A stretch of 22,505 bases of DNA from JAGYLJ01 sp964383545 (GTDB lineage: Bacteria > Patescibacteriota > Minisyncoccia > Phycocordibacterales > UBA12079). A program made the position numbers and the translations under genes. The stretch covers positions 1-22,505 of the forward strand of contig CAYLHD010000010.1 of the NCBI GenBank assembly GCA_964383545.1, given 5' to 3'. The notes below the pieces were generated by a model, which had not been told where the DNA came from, ran no database searches, and was given only the letters and a program-made list of their open reading frames with translations. Below, piece after piece: positions 15,020-21,780 of the stretch (the first letter of the stretch is position 1; every line of letters starts with the position of its first letter).

Positions 15020-16081
15020 TTAATCCCGAGTAGCAAGTAAATGCTTAATCAATGTTCTTGCATAACCCATTTCATTATCATACCAAATTAAAACTTTAAC
15101 TAAATTACCACCAATAACCCTAGTTAAAGACAAGTCAACAATAGATGCATAGGGGTCACCAATAATATCAGAAGAGACAATTGGTTCTTCGGTCACAGTA
15201 AAAACATTTTCCCAAATTTTATCTTTGTTAGCTTCCTTTAAAATCCCATTAATCTTTTCCACAGTAGTTTCGACTTTAGAAATAAAAGTTAAATCAACAA
15301 TTGAACCCAACACCGTTGGAACTCTCATTGCCATACCATCAAATTTTCCAGCTAAATCTTTAATAGCCAAAGTCGTCGCAACAGCAGCTCCAGTACTAGT
15401 TGGAATAATATTCTGTCCAGCAGCTCGTCCTTTACGAAAATCTTTTTTGTTAGGAGAATCAACTAATTTCTGAGTAGAAGTATATGAGTGAATAGTATTT
15501 AAAATTGCTTTTTCTACTCCAACTGTTTGATTGAAAATTTGTAAAACAGGACCAACAGCATTAGTTGTACAAGAACCATTTGCACTAATCTGGCAAGTTT
15601 TTAGTTCATCGTCATTAATTCCCATCAAAACTGTTTTTCCTGAGATATCATAATCAGGAATCTTCGGAGGTCCAACCTCCACCTGTGGAGGTTGGACCTC
15701 CACAGGTTTTTCACTTTTAACAGGAGCGGTTAAAATAACTCTTTTAGCACCAGCCTCAATGTGAGCACTAGCTTTTTGATAAGTATTAAAAGCACCCGTA
15801 GCTTCAATAACTACATCAATATCCAAATCTTTCCAAGGTAAATACTGTGGAACAGGCTCATTAAGAAACTTAATATCATTAAAAACGCCCAAACAATTTT
15901 GAAAACATCTCCCATAGGGAGTATCATATTTTAATAAATATGAAAGATTTGCTTTATCAGATAAATCATTGATAGCTACGACTTCTATATCTTCTCTTTC
16001 AAAAACTAACTTAAAAAAAACTCGGCCTATTCTTCCAAAACCATTAATCGCTATCCTAATTTTTTTATTTTCTTTTGCCAT
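15020..16081 (-). CDS. gap: Glyceraldehyde-3-phosphate dehydrogenase with a palindrome-encoded insert
   Basis: Oxidises and phosphorylates glyceraldehyde-3-P in glycolysis. The NAD-binding Rossmann start is IRIAINGFGRIGR, catalytic Cys171 lies in NGSCTTNA, the active-site His is in NTIHSYTSTQ, and RAAGQNIIPTSTGAA and WYDNEMGYA are conserved. The length is 353 aa against about 335. The excess is an insert at about residues 124-145 (KPVEVQPPQVEVGPPK and nearby), between the AP strand (LTAPVKSE) and VLMGINDDEL. It is encoded by two tandem palindromes. The insert precedes the catalytic Cys by about 25 residues in a loop and keeps the frame, so the enzyme may still work. It starts as TAA-AAA-ATG after the large repeat protein. 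Confidence 0.94.
   Translation of the reverse strand: MAKENKKIRIAINGFGRIGRVFFKLVFEREDIEVVAINDLSDKANLSYLLKYDTPYGRCFQNCLGVFNDIKFLNEPVPQYLPWKDLDIDVVIEATGAFNTYQKASAHIEAGAKRVILTAPVKSEKPVEVQPPQVEVGPPKIPDYDISGKTVLMGINDDELKTCQISANGSCTTNAVGPVLQIFNQTVGVEKAILNTIHSYTSTQKLVDSPNKKDFRKGRAAGQNIIPTSTGAAVATTLAIKDLAGKFDGMAMRVPTVLGSIVDLTFISKVETTVEKINGILKEANKDKIWENVFTVTEEPIVSSDIIGDPYASIVDLSLTRVIGGNLVKVLIWYDNEMGYARTLIKHLLATRD
15666..15707. repeat. Tandem family 1 palindromes inside gapdh
   Basis: Copy one is GGAGGT-CCA-ACCTCC (15666-15680). Copy two has 12-bp perfect arms (15681-15692 and 15696-15707) and a TGG loop. The loops are complementary, so the copies lie in opposite orientation. Together they encode the insert PVEVQPPQVEVGPP; VEVQPPQV is identical to the transposase insert. 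Confidence 0.9.
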
Positions 16082-16084
16082 TTT

Positions 16085-18604
16085 TTATTCTTCATTAACT
16101 ATTTCTAAATTAGAATCATCTGACCGATTGTAATCAATCACCGACGCTGTCATCCCTTCACTGGTCCCAATCACTCTCTTAATTAACTTTGCTGGAACTT
16201 CCTTAGCTTGTCGTAATACAAAACTAATAAAACTTTCACTTTCATAAATAGGATCTTCATTAAAACTTTCCGTCAAATCAGTATCAGCTTTTCCCGAATC
16301 ACGAAAACCAACAACATTAGTCACCATCTCGTCTGAAATTTCTAATATAGAATTTCCAACATTTTTACCAATACTTTCCAAACCTTCACTAGCATCTAAA
16401 ATATTAGCTCTTAAAACAGAACTAATTTGGACAACTACATTACCCGTTTTCTTCATTCCTTTTATAGCTTCAACTCTCAAAATAGAACTAGTCCGAATAA
16501 TCACATCACCTGTTTTCTTTAATCCTTTTATAGTTACATCACTCATTTTCTTAAATCCTTTCGTAACCTGCTCTCCAATATTAACTGTTACATCTTTCAA
16601 TAAACTTCCAGTACTTTCCATGGTGTTATTAAGAACTTCACTAGTATCTAAAATGTTAGCCCTTAGAGCAGAACTGATTAAAATAAACACATTACTGGTT
16701 TTTTTAAACCCTTTTGTAATTTCATTACCTGTTTTATTTAATCCTTTTGTAATTCCTTCTCCAATATTAACCATCATATCTTTAAGTAAACTTCCAGTAC
16801 TTTCCATAGTGTTATTCAGTCCTTCACCAGCATTTGAAATATTAGCTCCTAGGGATGAACTAATTGTACTGATACTTGCCTGCAAAGCTGAACTAATATT
16901 TCCAAGCAACTCCATGAAGTGAACAGCTTTAATCATAGCTGAAACTTCCTCAGTAATAGTTTCAACAGCTTCAGATACTTGTTCTACGGTAGCCGTAGTT
17001 GTTTCAACAACAGCTTCGGATACAACTGTAGTTACTTCAACAATTGTCTCAGACACGGCTGTAGTTGCTTCAACAGCTACATTAGCAACATCCTTAACTT
17101 TCTTACCAGCTTTTTTACCACCCTCTACAACAGTACTAACTGCTTCCACAGCAACATCAACAACACTAACAGTGACTTCTTCAACTTCAGGTTCCGCTGC
17201 TTCTTCTGTGGTTGTGGCTACTTCTTCCTCACCATCAATAATTATTTCTTCTGTAGTTGTGGCTACTTCTTCCTCACCATCAATAATTATTTCTTCTGTA
17301 GTTGTGGCTACTTCTTCTTCAACAATTACTTCTTCTTCAATAATTACAATTTCTTCTTCATCGGGCAAAACTTCTTCCACAACAGGTTCAGGTACAACTT
17401 CTTCCACAACAGGCTCTGGTACAATTTCCTCTACCACAGGAGTAATTCCATAATCGTAAACAATTACTTCCCTCGTCGCAGTCGCAATATTTCCAGCTTC
17501 ATCAGTCACCGTGTAAGTTACAAAATAAGATCCTTTTATAGAAGTATCTACTTCATCACCACTAATAACAATTCCTAAATTATTACTAAGATTATCTGTT
17601 ACCTTAGCTCCCATATCTGAATAGGTAGCACCAATTTGAATTAGAGCTGGATTATTTCCCTGAATAACTAACAGAGGAGCTTCATTATCAACCACCCCAG
17701 AATCAGTAATATTATCTACATTTTCCTCCACAGTAGTCACTTTACTTTTTTTAACAGGAACATAGTCACCGAATTCTTCATTTTCAACATCCAAAACTTT
17801 ACCAACTAATGTTTCGTATTCTGTTAATTTATTCTTTATCTCAACAGCTAAAGCATCAGCTTTTGCTTTCTTAGCTATCTGTATTTTCTGAACTTCTTTC
17901 AAGAAAATAATTTCATTATCAACCACTTCTCCCAATTCTTCAGAAAGATAATCACCTAAATCTCGTTCATCTAATCTAGCTTTAGTAACTGAAATACTTT
18001 TTTCCTTGGTCACTTCTTGCCAAACTTTATCTCTAATAGCTAAAGAATTAAATTGATATTTACTGTAGTAGCTATCATCATCATCTGTAATATCTGTAAT
18101 TTGTAAATTAGTATTAAACTTATCAAAATCAATCGAAAGAATTAAAGAAACATCAACCTCTTTTACTTTCTTGGTAGATTTAATTGGATTGATAGAACGC
18201 TGTAAATCTTCCACCTGAGAAAGTACAGTTGTTGTAGAAGCAGTTTCTTCCACAACAGTAATCGGACGAATAAAGACAGCTGACTTCACATCCTCTCGGT
18301 CAAAATAATCAGTTTCACCCTCTGGGGCAACAATCGGAGTGGCGACAGCAAAGCTGTCGCCACTTTCTTCCTCCACTTCCATTGAAGGTAAAATACTTTG
18401 TAAAGATTCAGAAATACTCGCCACTTGAGTTCCAAAAAAACCATTATCTTCAGATAAATCCTGAGCAATTTCGACATCACCGGAGGTTAGAGTTAGATCT
18501 TGAGGTTGGAATAATTCGCCATTATTAACGCCCAAAGCACCCATAGTAAACCCAACAACGGTTGTCACACTATTCTTAATTAATTCGATTAAGTTATCAA
18601 ACAT
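16085..18604 (-). CDS. Large repeat protein with one Ig-like (DUF5011) domain
   Basis: 839 aa, not a recognised enzyme. Visible in order: a weakly hydrophobic start (about 5-25); a mixed region to about 300 with a helical KAKADALAVEIKNKL stretch; one Ig-like DUF5011-type domain at about 306-385 (DNEAPLLVIQGNNPALIQIGATYSDMGA in part, ending GNIATATREVIVYDYG); acidic Val/Glu/Pro repeats (PEPVVEEV); three 15-residue units EEEVATTTEEIIIDG; and a long amphipathic part (about 540-790) with a 62-aa repeat containing NNTMESTGSLLKD. No clear signal peptide and no sorting motif are seen. A cell-surface or envelope-associated role is the best guess. It heads the run gapdh-rpiB-rpe-tktN. A palindrome at 18338 encodes GDSFAVAT. 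Confidence 0.7.
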   Translation of the reverse strand: MFDNLIELIKNSVTTVVGFTMGALGVNNGELFQPQDLTLTSGDVEIAQDLSEDNGFFGTQVASISESLQSILPSMEVEEESGDSFAVATPIVAPEGETDYFDREDVKSAVFIRPITVVEETASTTTVLSQVEDLQRSINPIKSTKKVKEVDVSLILSIDFDKFNTNLQITDITDDDDSYYSKYQFNSLAIRDKVWQEVTKEKSISVTKARLDERDLGDYLSEELGEVVDNEIIFLKEVQKIQIAKKAKADALAVEIKNKLTEYETLVGKVLDVENEEFGDYVPVKKSKVTTVEENVDNITDSGVVDNEAPLLVIQGNNPALIQIGATYSDMGAKVTDNLSNNLGIVISGDEVDTSIKGSYFVTYTVTDEAGNIATATREVIVYDYGITPVVEEIVPEPVVEEVVPEPVVEEVLPDEEEIVIIEEEVIVEEEVATTTEEIIIDGEEEVATTTEEIIIDGEEEVATTTEEAAEPEVEEVTVSVVDVAVEAVSTVVEGGKKAGKKVKDVANVAVEATTAVSETIVEVTTVVSEAVVETTTATVEQVSEAVETITEEVSAMIKAVHFMELLGNISSALQASISTISSSLGANISNAGEGLNNTMESTGSLLKDMMVNIGEGITKGLNKTGNEITKGFKKTSNVFILISSALRANILDTSEVLNNTMESTGSLLKDVTVNIGEQVTKGFKKMSDVTIKGLKKTGDVIIRTSSILRVEAIKGMKKTGNVVVQISSVLRANILDASEGLESIGKNVGNSILEISDEMVTNVVGFRDSGKADTDLTESFNEDPIYESESFISFVLRQAKEVPAKLIKRVIGTSEGMTASVIDYNRSDDSNLEIVNEE
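16600..16860. repeat. Internal 186-bp (62-aa) repeat in the large repeat protein
   Basis: Near-identical blocks around ACTTCCAGTACTTTCCAT recur 186 bp apart (16611 and 16797). Each encodes NNTMESTGSLLKD followed by VNIGE and TKG(F/L)xK units. Spacing is a whole number of codons. Similar but shorter TKGFKKT and KGMKKTG units continue towards the C-terminus. Confidence 0.75.
17206..17330. repeat. 45-bp tandem repeat in the large repeat protein
   Basis: CTGT(A/G)GTTGTGGCTACTTC recurs at 17206, 17251 and 17296, an exact 45-bp period encoding 15-residue EEEVATTTEEIIIDG units. The near-identity suggests recent slippage, and copy number may vary between strains. Confidence 0.85.
18338..18364. repeat. 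12-bp-arm palindrome in frame in the large repeat protein, family 4
   Basis: AGTGGCGACAGC-AAA-GCTGTCGCCACT, perfect arms, 3-nt loop. Read in frame on the minus strand it encodes SGDSFAVAT (about residues 81-89). It is much richer in G+C than its surroundings, which suggests insertion. Its sequence differs from family 1 but the hairpin plan is the same. Confidence 0.8.
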
Positions 18605-18656
18605 AAATAATACAAAAAGACTCCTACCACATCATACACTACGGATTATAAAAACA

Positions 18657-18662
18657 ATTATA
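18657..18662 (-). promoter_or_regulatory. Candidate -10 for the repeat protein/gapdh operon
   Basis: TATAAT on the minus strand with a possible TTGTTA -35 about 20 nt upstream. It would give a leader of roughly 45 nt, unlike the leaderless genes. A GGAG lies about 17 nt before the ATG, farther than usual for ribosome binding. Confidence 0.35.
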
Positions 18663-18859
18663 TAACATTTTTGACCAAAACATAACAACTTTGGTGGATA
18701 ACTGTAAGATAAAAAGGTATATTTTACTTCCTAAAAATCAAAAATAGGTCAATCCAAATAAAATCTGACCTTCTAGCACCATCTTTAGCTACTACATACT
18801 GTTTCGCTATCACTGAAATCAAACTTACTCATTATTTTTTCACTTTCTATTTAACAAAG

Positions 18860-18887
18860 TTGACTTTTTTTATACAACTGATAATAT
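18860..18887 (+). promoter_or_regulatory. Plus-strand promoter of small RNA candidate 1
   Basis: TTGACT (18860-18865), 16-nt T-rich spacer, then TG-A-TAATAT (-10 at 18882-18887). It is almost the same sequence as the promoter at 21695-21720 and has the same form as 20560-20587. No plus-strand gene follows. Confidence 0.6.
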
Positions 18888-18893
18888 ATAATT

Positions 18894-18950
18894 ATCATTA
18901 TGAAAGAGGCCCTTACATGGATTCGTCCTTGTCGGGGGCTTTTTCTTTTT
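18894..18950 (+). ncRNA. Small RNA candidate 1, antisense to the NYN gene 3' end
   Basis: About 57 nt from the predicted +1 to a U tract. The hairpin pairs GCCCTT (18909-18914, two G-U pairs) with GGGGGC (18934-18939), then ACA with TGT, then GGA with TCC, capped by a TTCG loop (18922-18925). TTTTTCTTTTT follows from 18940. The only ATG reading frame covers the hairpin itself and is not convincing. The hairpin overlaps the last codons of the NYN gene on the other strand, so it may simply be a terminator or may act as antisense RNA. Confidence 0.5.
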
Positions 18951-19452
18951 GTTCTCCCAACAATTTTGAAGAAAATTTGTGATAATGTTCATCTAATGGT
19001 GAAATTCGAACCTTGGTTTTTCTTAATAGATAAGAACACTTTTCTTTCACTGGTGGTAATATTAATACTCTTTTGTTCTTTTCCAACAAAAACTCAACTA
19101 AACAACCAAAATCTCCATCTCCAGAAATAATAACAAAATTATCTGTTTTCTCTTCATAAAAATCAGAAACAACTTTCAAGACTAACTCGGCATCACAATT
19201 TACCTTTACTTCTCCGTTTCCATTCATTACAGTTTCCTTAAAAACTAAAATAAAACCATACTCCTGAAGTCTTTGATAAAGTTTTGAATACTTAGGAATT
19301 AAACCAATAAAAAGATAAATCTTATCTGTCTTATATTTTTGTTTTAACCAACCACCAAATTTTTTATAATCTATTTTGTTGTTTAATTCTAATGATCCTT
19401 TATGTAAATTTGCTCCATCTATATAAACAAAACTCATTCCAAAGTTACTCAT
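18913..19452 (-). CDS. NYN-domain (LabA/DUF88-like) ribonuclease
   Basis: PIN-like NYN fold proteins are predicted metal-dependent RNases. In the 179 aa the first acidic motif is FVYIDGANL (D12). A central NCDAELVLKVV takes the place of the usual VD...L..D. ISGDGDFGCLVEFLLEKNKRVLIL is the conserved third motif and strand. The tail is Lys/Glu-rich (KEKAPDKDESM). The start at 19452 is preferred over Met6 because an extended -10 sits 7 nt before it. The 3' codons overlap the hairpin of a plus-strand RNA candidate. Neighbours are other nuclease-like genes. Substrate is unknown. Confidence 0.85.
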   Translation of the reverse strand: MSNFGMSFVYIDGANLHKGSLELNNKIDYKKFGGWLKQKYKTDKIYLFIGLIPKYSKLYQRLQEYGFILVFKETVMNGNGEVKVNCDAELVLKVVSDFYEEKTDNFVIISGDGDFGCLVEFLLEKNKRVLILPPVKEKCSYLLRKTKVRISPLDEHYHKFSSKLLGEQKEKAPDKDESM

Positions 19453-19459
19453 TACAGTA

Positions 19460-19468
19460 ATTATATCA
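19460..19468 (-). promoter_or_regulatory. NYN gene promoter, predicted leaderless
   Basis: TG-A-TATAAT on the minus strand (19468-19460), a consensus extended -10, then 7 nt to the ATG. The -35 is weak. A hairpin that may terminate the upstream nuclease gene lies directly behind it. Confidence 0.6.
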
Positions 19469-19470
19469 TA

Positions 19471-19490
19471 AAAAGGTGGCTGACCCCTTT
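19471..19490 (-). terminator. Possible terminator after the zinc-ribbon nuclease gene
   Basis: On the minus strand AAAGGGGTCAGCCACCTTTTT forms a short imperfect stem (AAAGG/CCTTT) ending in five U. It may be a decayed member of the AGGGGTC palindrome family. The stem is weak. Confidence 0.4.
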
Positions 19491-19507
19491 AACAACCTCT
19501 AGGCAAA

Positions 19508-20551
19508 CTACTTCTTCTTCTTTTTCATTACCACATGCAAAGGATAAAACTCAAAGTAATCATTTTCATCAAACCAAGCACACTTAAAGTGAAAAAGTTT
19601 CAAACCAGTTAGTCGTGATAAAGCTAAGGCATAAATAGTTAACTGCTCAATGGGTTTCACCCGCTTCGCTCCTGGTTTAAAATCTAAAATATGAACAGCT
19701 CCATTTCTAATCTGCACAATATCAATATGTCCAGTAATAACCTCCTCCTCTTTTAATTCTAAAGGCACTATAAAATTTTTCATTCCTTTGAAATGTTGCA
19801 CATCTTTATAATCTAACAATATCGGCACCTCCGTCGCCACTGTCACCGAATCATTCAACAACATGAATTTTTGTAAAACTTCATGCCGTAATTTATTATT
19901 CACTACTGTTTGCAAAACAAATTTAGCTGTTTTACAAGCGAAATTCGGTCGCGGAGTAATTTTGACTTGATCCATATTAAAAATATTTTTATACTCAGAA
20001 GCTCTTTTTGGACTATCCTTAAAAATTTGATGAGGACATTCTGTATCAATAATCTCTAAAAACTTCTGCAAAGGCTTAAATTTCTGGTGTTTAAAAAATT
20101 CGTCAATAACACAATCTGTTTTAGCTCGATGATATAAAAAGTCATAAATTTGACCATGGAAAAGATGAGCTTCTACAAAAATATCTTTTTTGTCATATTT
20201 TTGAGAAATATAATCCCTCATTCGCAATATCGGTAAGTATTCCTTAAAACCCTTCATCCAACTACTAATATTTTGAGAGCTTATGGAAAGTCCATATTTT
20301 TCGTTTACCAATTTAGCTGATTCTTCCATTGTTTTAAAACTATTATAACCATTGATAGCTTCTAAAATCACTCTAAGCGGATATGTTCTATTTTTTGTAA
20401 TACTAGAAGTAAATTTTTTATCACAATTTTTACAATAATAAATCTGCACCGTTTCATGCTTCTTTTTTCGCACCCCACTTTTAACAATATTAGGTCCTTG
20501 GCAATAAGGACAGTGAGTAATAATTTTTTGGGTTTGAATTTCTTTTGACAT
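19508..20551 (-). CDS. Zinc-ribbon/HTH protein fused to a RecB/Cas4-like PD-(D/E)XK nuclease
   Basis: 347 aa. Residues 14-43 form a zinc ribbon (C14, C17, C40, C43: CPYC and YYCKNCDKKF) like those at the start of IS1-type and other transposases. Residues about 58-103 look like a helix-turn-helix (YPLRVILEAINGYNSFKTME, then GLSISSQNISSWMK). The C-terminal half carries RecB-type nuclease motifs: E241 in TEVPILLD, D277 in GHIDIVQ, D290-F-K292 in HILDFKPG, and the QxxxY motif Q303-Y307 in EQLTIYALAL. No DDE transposase core is seen. The nuclease appears to have replaced it, giving a DNA-targeted nuclease of unknown role. It is preceded on the plus strand by an RNA cassette whose promoter starts 9 bp from its ATG. 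Confidence 0.8.
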   Translation of the reverse strand: MSKEIQTQKIITHCPYCQGPNIVKSGVRKKKHETVQIYYCKNCDKKFTSSITKNRTYPLRVILEAINGYNSFKTMEESAKLVNEKYGLSISSQNISSWMKGFKEYLPILRMRDYISQKYDKKDIFVEAHLFHGQIYDFLYHRAKTDCVIDEFFKHQKFKPLQKFLEIIDTECPHQIFKDSPKRASEYKNIFNMDQVKITPRPNFACKTAKFVLQTVVNNKLRHEVLQKFMLLNDSVTVATEVPILLDYKDVQHFKGMKNFIVPLELKEEEVITGHIDIVQIRNGAVHILDFKPGAKRVKPIEQLTIYALALSRLTGLKLFHFKCAWFDENDYFEFYPLHVVMKKKKK

Positions 20552-20559
20552 TTTAAAGA

Positions 20560-20587
20560 TTGACTTTTTTTTTGTCTTTGTTACTAT
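20560..20587 (+). promoter_or_regulatory. Plus-strand promoter of small RNA candidate 2
   Basis: TTGACT (20560-20565), 16-nt spacer, TG-T-TACTAT (-10 at 20582-20587). It has the same spacing and extended -10 as candidate 1. It is divergent from the nuclease gene, which starts at 20551. Confidence 0.55.
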
Positions 20588-20593
20588 AAAGAG

Positions 20594-20653
20594 ATACAGT
20601 ACTTCTTCGGAAGCTTTGAGAAATCCCGCTTCGGCGGGATTTCGATTTTTCTT
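20594..20653 (+). ncRNA. Small RNA candidate 2, two TTCG-loop hairpins
   Basis: From the predicted +1 the RNA would contain CTTC-TTCG-GAAG (20602-20613). A perfect 10-bp stem GAAATCCCGC/GCGGGATTTC (20620-20643) with a TTCG loop follows, then GATTTTTCTTC. No ORF fits. TTCG tetraloops are unusually stable, as expected of a structured RNA or terminator. The second hairpin could also be an inserted palindrome like those elsewhere in the window. Confidence 0.5.
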
Positions 20654-20661
20654 CTAAACAA

Positions 20662-21066
20662 TCAACTAATAAATTCCTTTAATCTCCCTTTAATCTTAAC
20701 AAAATCATCCCTAGATATCTTATAAAGATTCCTCTTAAACCTTTTACTACTCATCAATTTTAATTGAGCCAAAACTACAGAAGCCTGCTGGTTATTTTTA
20801 TCTTTAAAATTGAAATAAAAGTCAAATTTCTTTTGTTTGGTTGAAAGAGGAACCACCCAAAACATTTGATTATTAAATTTCTTGATAACTAGAACCGGGC
20901 GAGAAAAATTATCAATTCCACCATTTTGTTCAACTCCAATATTTTTACCAAGATAGCTCACCCAAACTTCACCCTCTTTGGGGAAATTATCCAAACTATT
21001 CATATCTTTTTCTAGATTCTTCTTGGTTTGATTCCATTGATCAAAATTTTTCTCAAAAATATCCAT
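20662..21066 (-). CDS. PemK/MazF-family toxin-like protein
   Basis: The MazF fold covers about residues 30-134: FPKEGEVWVSYLGKNIGVE, then SRPVLVIKKFNNQMFWVVPLST, and a C-terminal VVLAQLKLMSSKRFKRNLYKI segment. Typical members cut mRNA or bind DNA in toxin-antitoxin systems. The start is placed at 21066, 1 nt after the upstream gene's stop. An alternative ATG at 21090 overlaps that gene by 23 bp and adds 8 residues. The gene ends in TGA. No antitoxin-like gene is adjacent; its partner is the Avd-like gene. In this subfamily the toxic role is unproven. Confidence 0.8.
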   Translation of the reverse strand: MDIFEKNFDQWNQTKKNLEKDMNSLDNFPKEGEVWVSYLGKNIGVEQNGGIDNFSRPVLVIKKFNNQMFWVVPLSTKQKKFDFYFNFKDKNNQQASVVLAQLKLMSSKRFKRNLYKISRDDFVKIKGRLKEFIS

Positions 21067-21067
21067 A

Positions 21068-21595
21068 CTATTTGTTACCAAACTTCTCATTCAGTCGTAC
21101 CCACGACCTTTTTAAATTAAGCACCTTCATCCGTACCGCTGTGTAATCTTTCAAAAGTTGATTAATTTTTGCATTAAAATCTTCGTTCAACTCGTTATCC
21201 TTTTTCTCTTTTTCTTTCTCTTTTTCTAAATCTTCACTTTGTTCTTTTTTCAACACCGATAAAATAAAGTCAATTTTAGAAATAACCGAAGAGATAATCT
21301 CAGCAGTTTTTTCTAATTTGCGTTCCGCTAAAGAAAAATTATCAAAACGATTTCCATAACTCTCGGCAATCATTTTTGGAATATGTTTAGAAATATTTTT
21401 TAACAAAGCCATTTCTTCTTCCAACTCAGAACCCTCCGGTACCCGCAGAGTAAAAATATCTGCAGACAAAGCTGTAGTCTTGCTATATACCTCCAAATCC
21501 CGAAAACTCTTAATTGGACCTTTCACTCGGAAATTCCCTCTTCCTTTGTTGTTTGGGCTAAACTTATTAAAACTTGGCCTATATTGATTAAACAT
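21068..21595 (-). CDS. Avd/S23-like four-helix-bundle protein
   Basis: 175 aa. A basic, Asn-rich start (about 1-27) leads into the typical SFRDLEVYSKTTALSADIFTL of the S23/Avd four-helix-bundle family. HIPKMIAESYGNRFDNFSLAERKL (written in part) follows, then the third and fourth helices to about 120. A charged EKEKEKEKK linker and a further basic helix (LLKDYTAVRMKVLNLKRSW) close the protein. Avd proteins assist the reverse transcriptase of diversity-generating retroelements, but relatives also occur alone. No reverse transcriptase is present in the window. The stop abuts the PemK-like gene start, so the two are probably co-translated. Confidence 0.75.
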   Translation of the reverse strand: MFNQYRPSFNKFSPNNKGRGNFRVKGPIKSFRDLEVYSKTTALSADIFTLRVPEGSELEEEMALLKNISKHIPKMIAESYGNRFDNFSLAERKLEKTAEIISSVISKIDFILSVLKKEQSEDLEKEKEKEKKDNELNEDFNAKINQLLKDYTAVRMKVLNLKRSWVRLNEKFGNK

Positions 21596-21694
21596 AATAT
21601 TAAATAAATTTAAAGTTTCGAATTTTAAAAAATTATTTCTTCTGTCTATCTTTACATATTATAACAGTTTATTTATTAAGTTTCATTAACAGGG

Positions 21695-21720
21695 TTGATT
21701 TTTTTTATACCTGATAATAT
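21695..21720 (+). promoter_or_regulatory. Plus-strand promoter of small RNA candidate 3
   Basis: TTGATT (21695-21700), then TG-A-TAATAT (-10 at 21715-21720) after 14 nt. The block from TTGA to TAATAT is nearly identical to 18860-18887 apart from a 2-nt deletion, which makes the spacer shorter than ideal. Confidence 0.5.
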
Positions 21721-21726
21721 TTAAAT

Positions 21727-21780
21727 ATAAATTCCTACGAGATCGCCCTCATTTTTGAGGGAGTACAAATTTTTCTTTTT
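21727..21780 (+). ncRNA. Small RNA candidate 3
   Basis: The predicted RNA of about 54 nt has one hairpin CCCTC/GAGGG (21746-21750 and 21757-21761). ATTTTTCTTTTT follows 8 nt later, so the terminator is weaker than in the other two cassettes. The case rests mainly on promoter similarity. Confidence 0.4.

Larger units (their letters stand above)
18605..18912. other. Intergenic region holding two divergent promoters
   Basis: 308 bp between the large repeat protein and the NYN gene. The low end holds a minus-strand -10 (18657-18662) for the repeat-protein operon. The high end holds the plus-strand cassette promoter (18860-18887). The middle (about 18700-18850) shows no ORF, repeat or hairpin that I can support. 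Confidence 0.55.

Noticed and set aside
8098..15707. CRISPR array
   Set aside because: The palindromic copies are irregularly spaced over kilobases, have no uniform spacers, and no cas genes are present; the RecB/Cas4-like nuclease alone is not evidence.
17172..17453. Plus-strand ORFs opposite the large repeat protein, rich in Ser/Thr
   Set aside because: They mirror the Glu/Val/Thr repeat coding of the minus-strand gene, lack known motifs and have no promoter; they are antisense shadows.
18900..19130. Plus-strand ORF starting in small RNA candidate 1
   Set aside because: It runs antisense through the NYN gene and through the hairpin and U tract; no protein features are seen.
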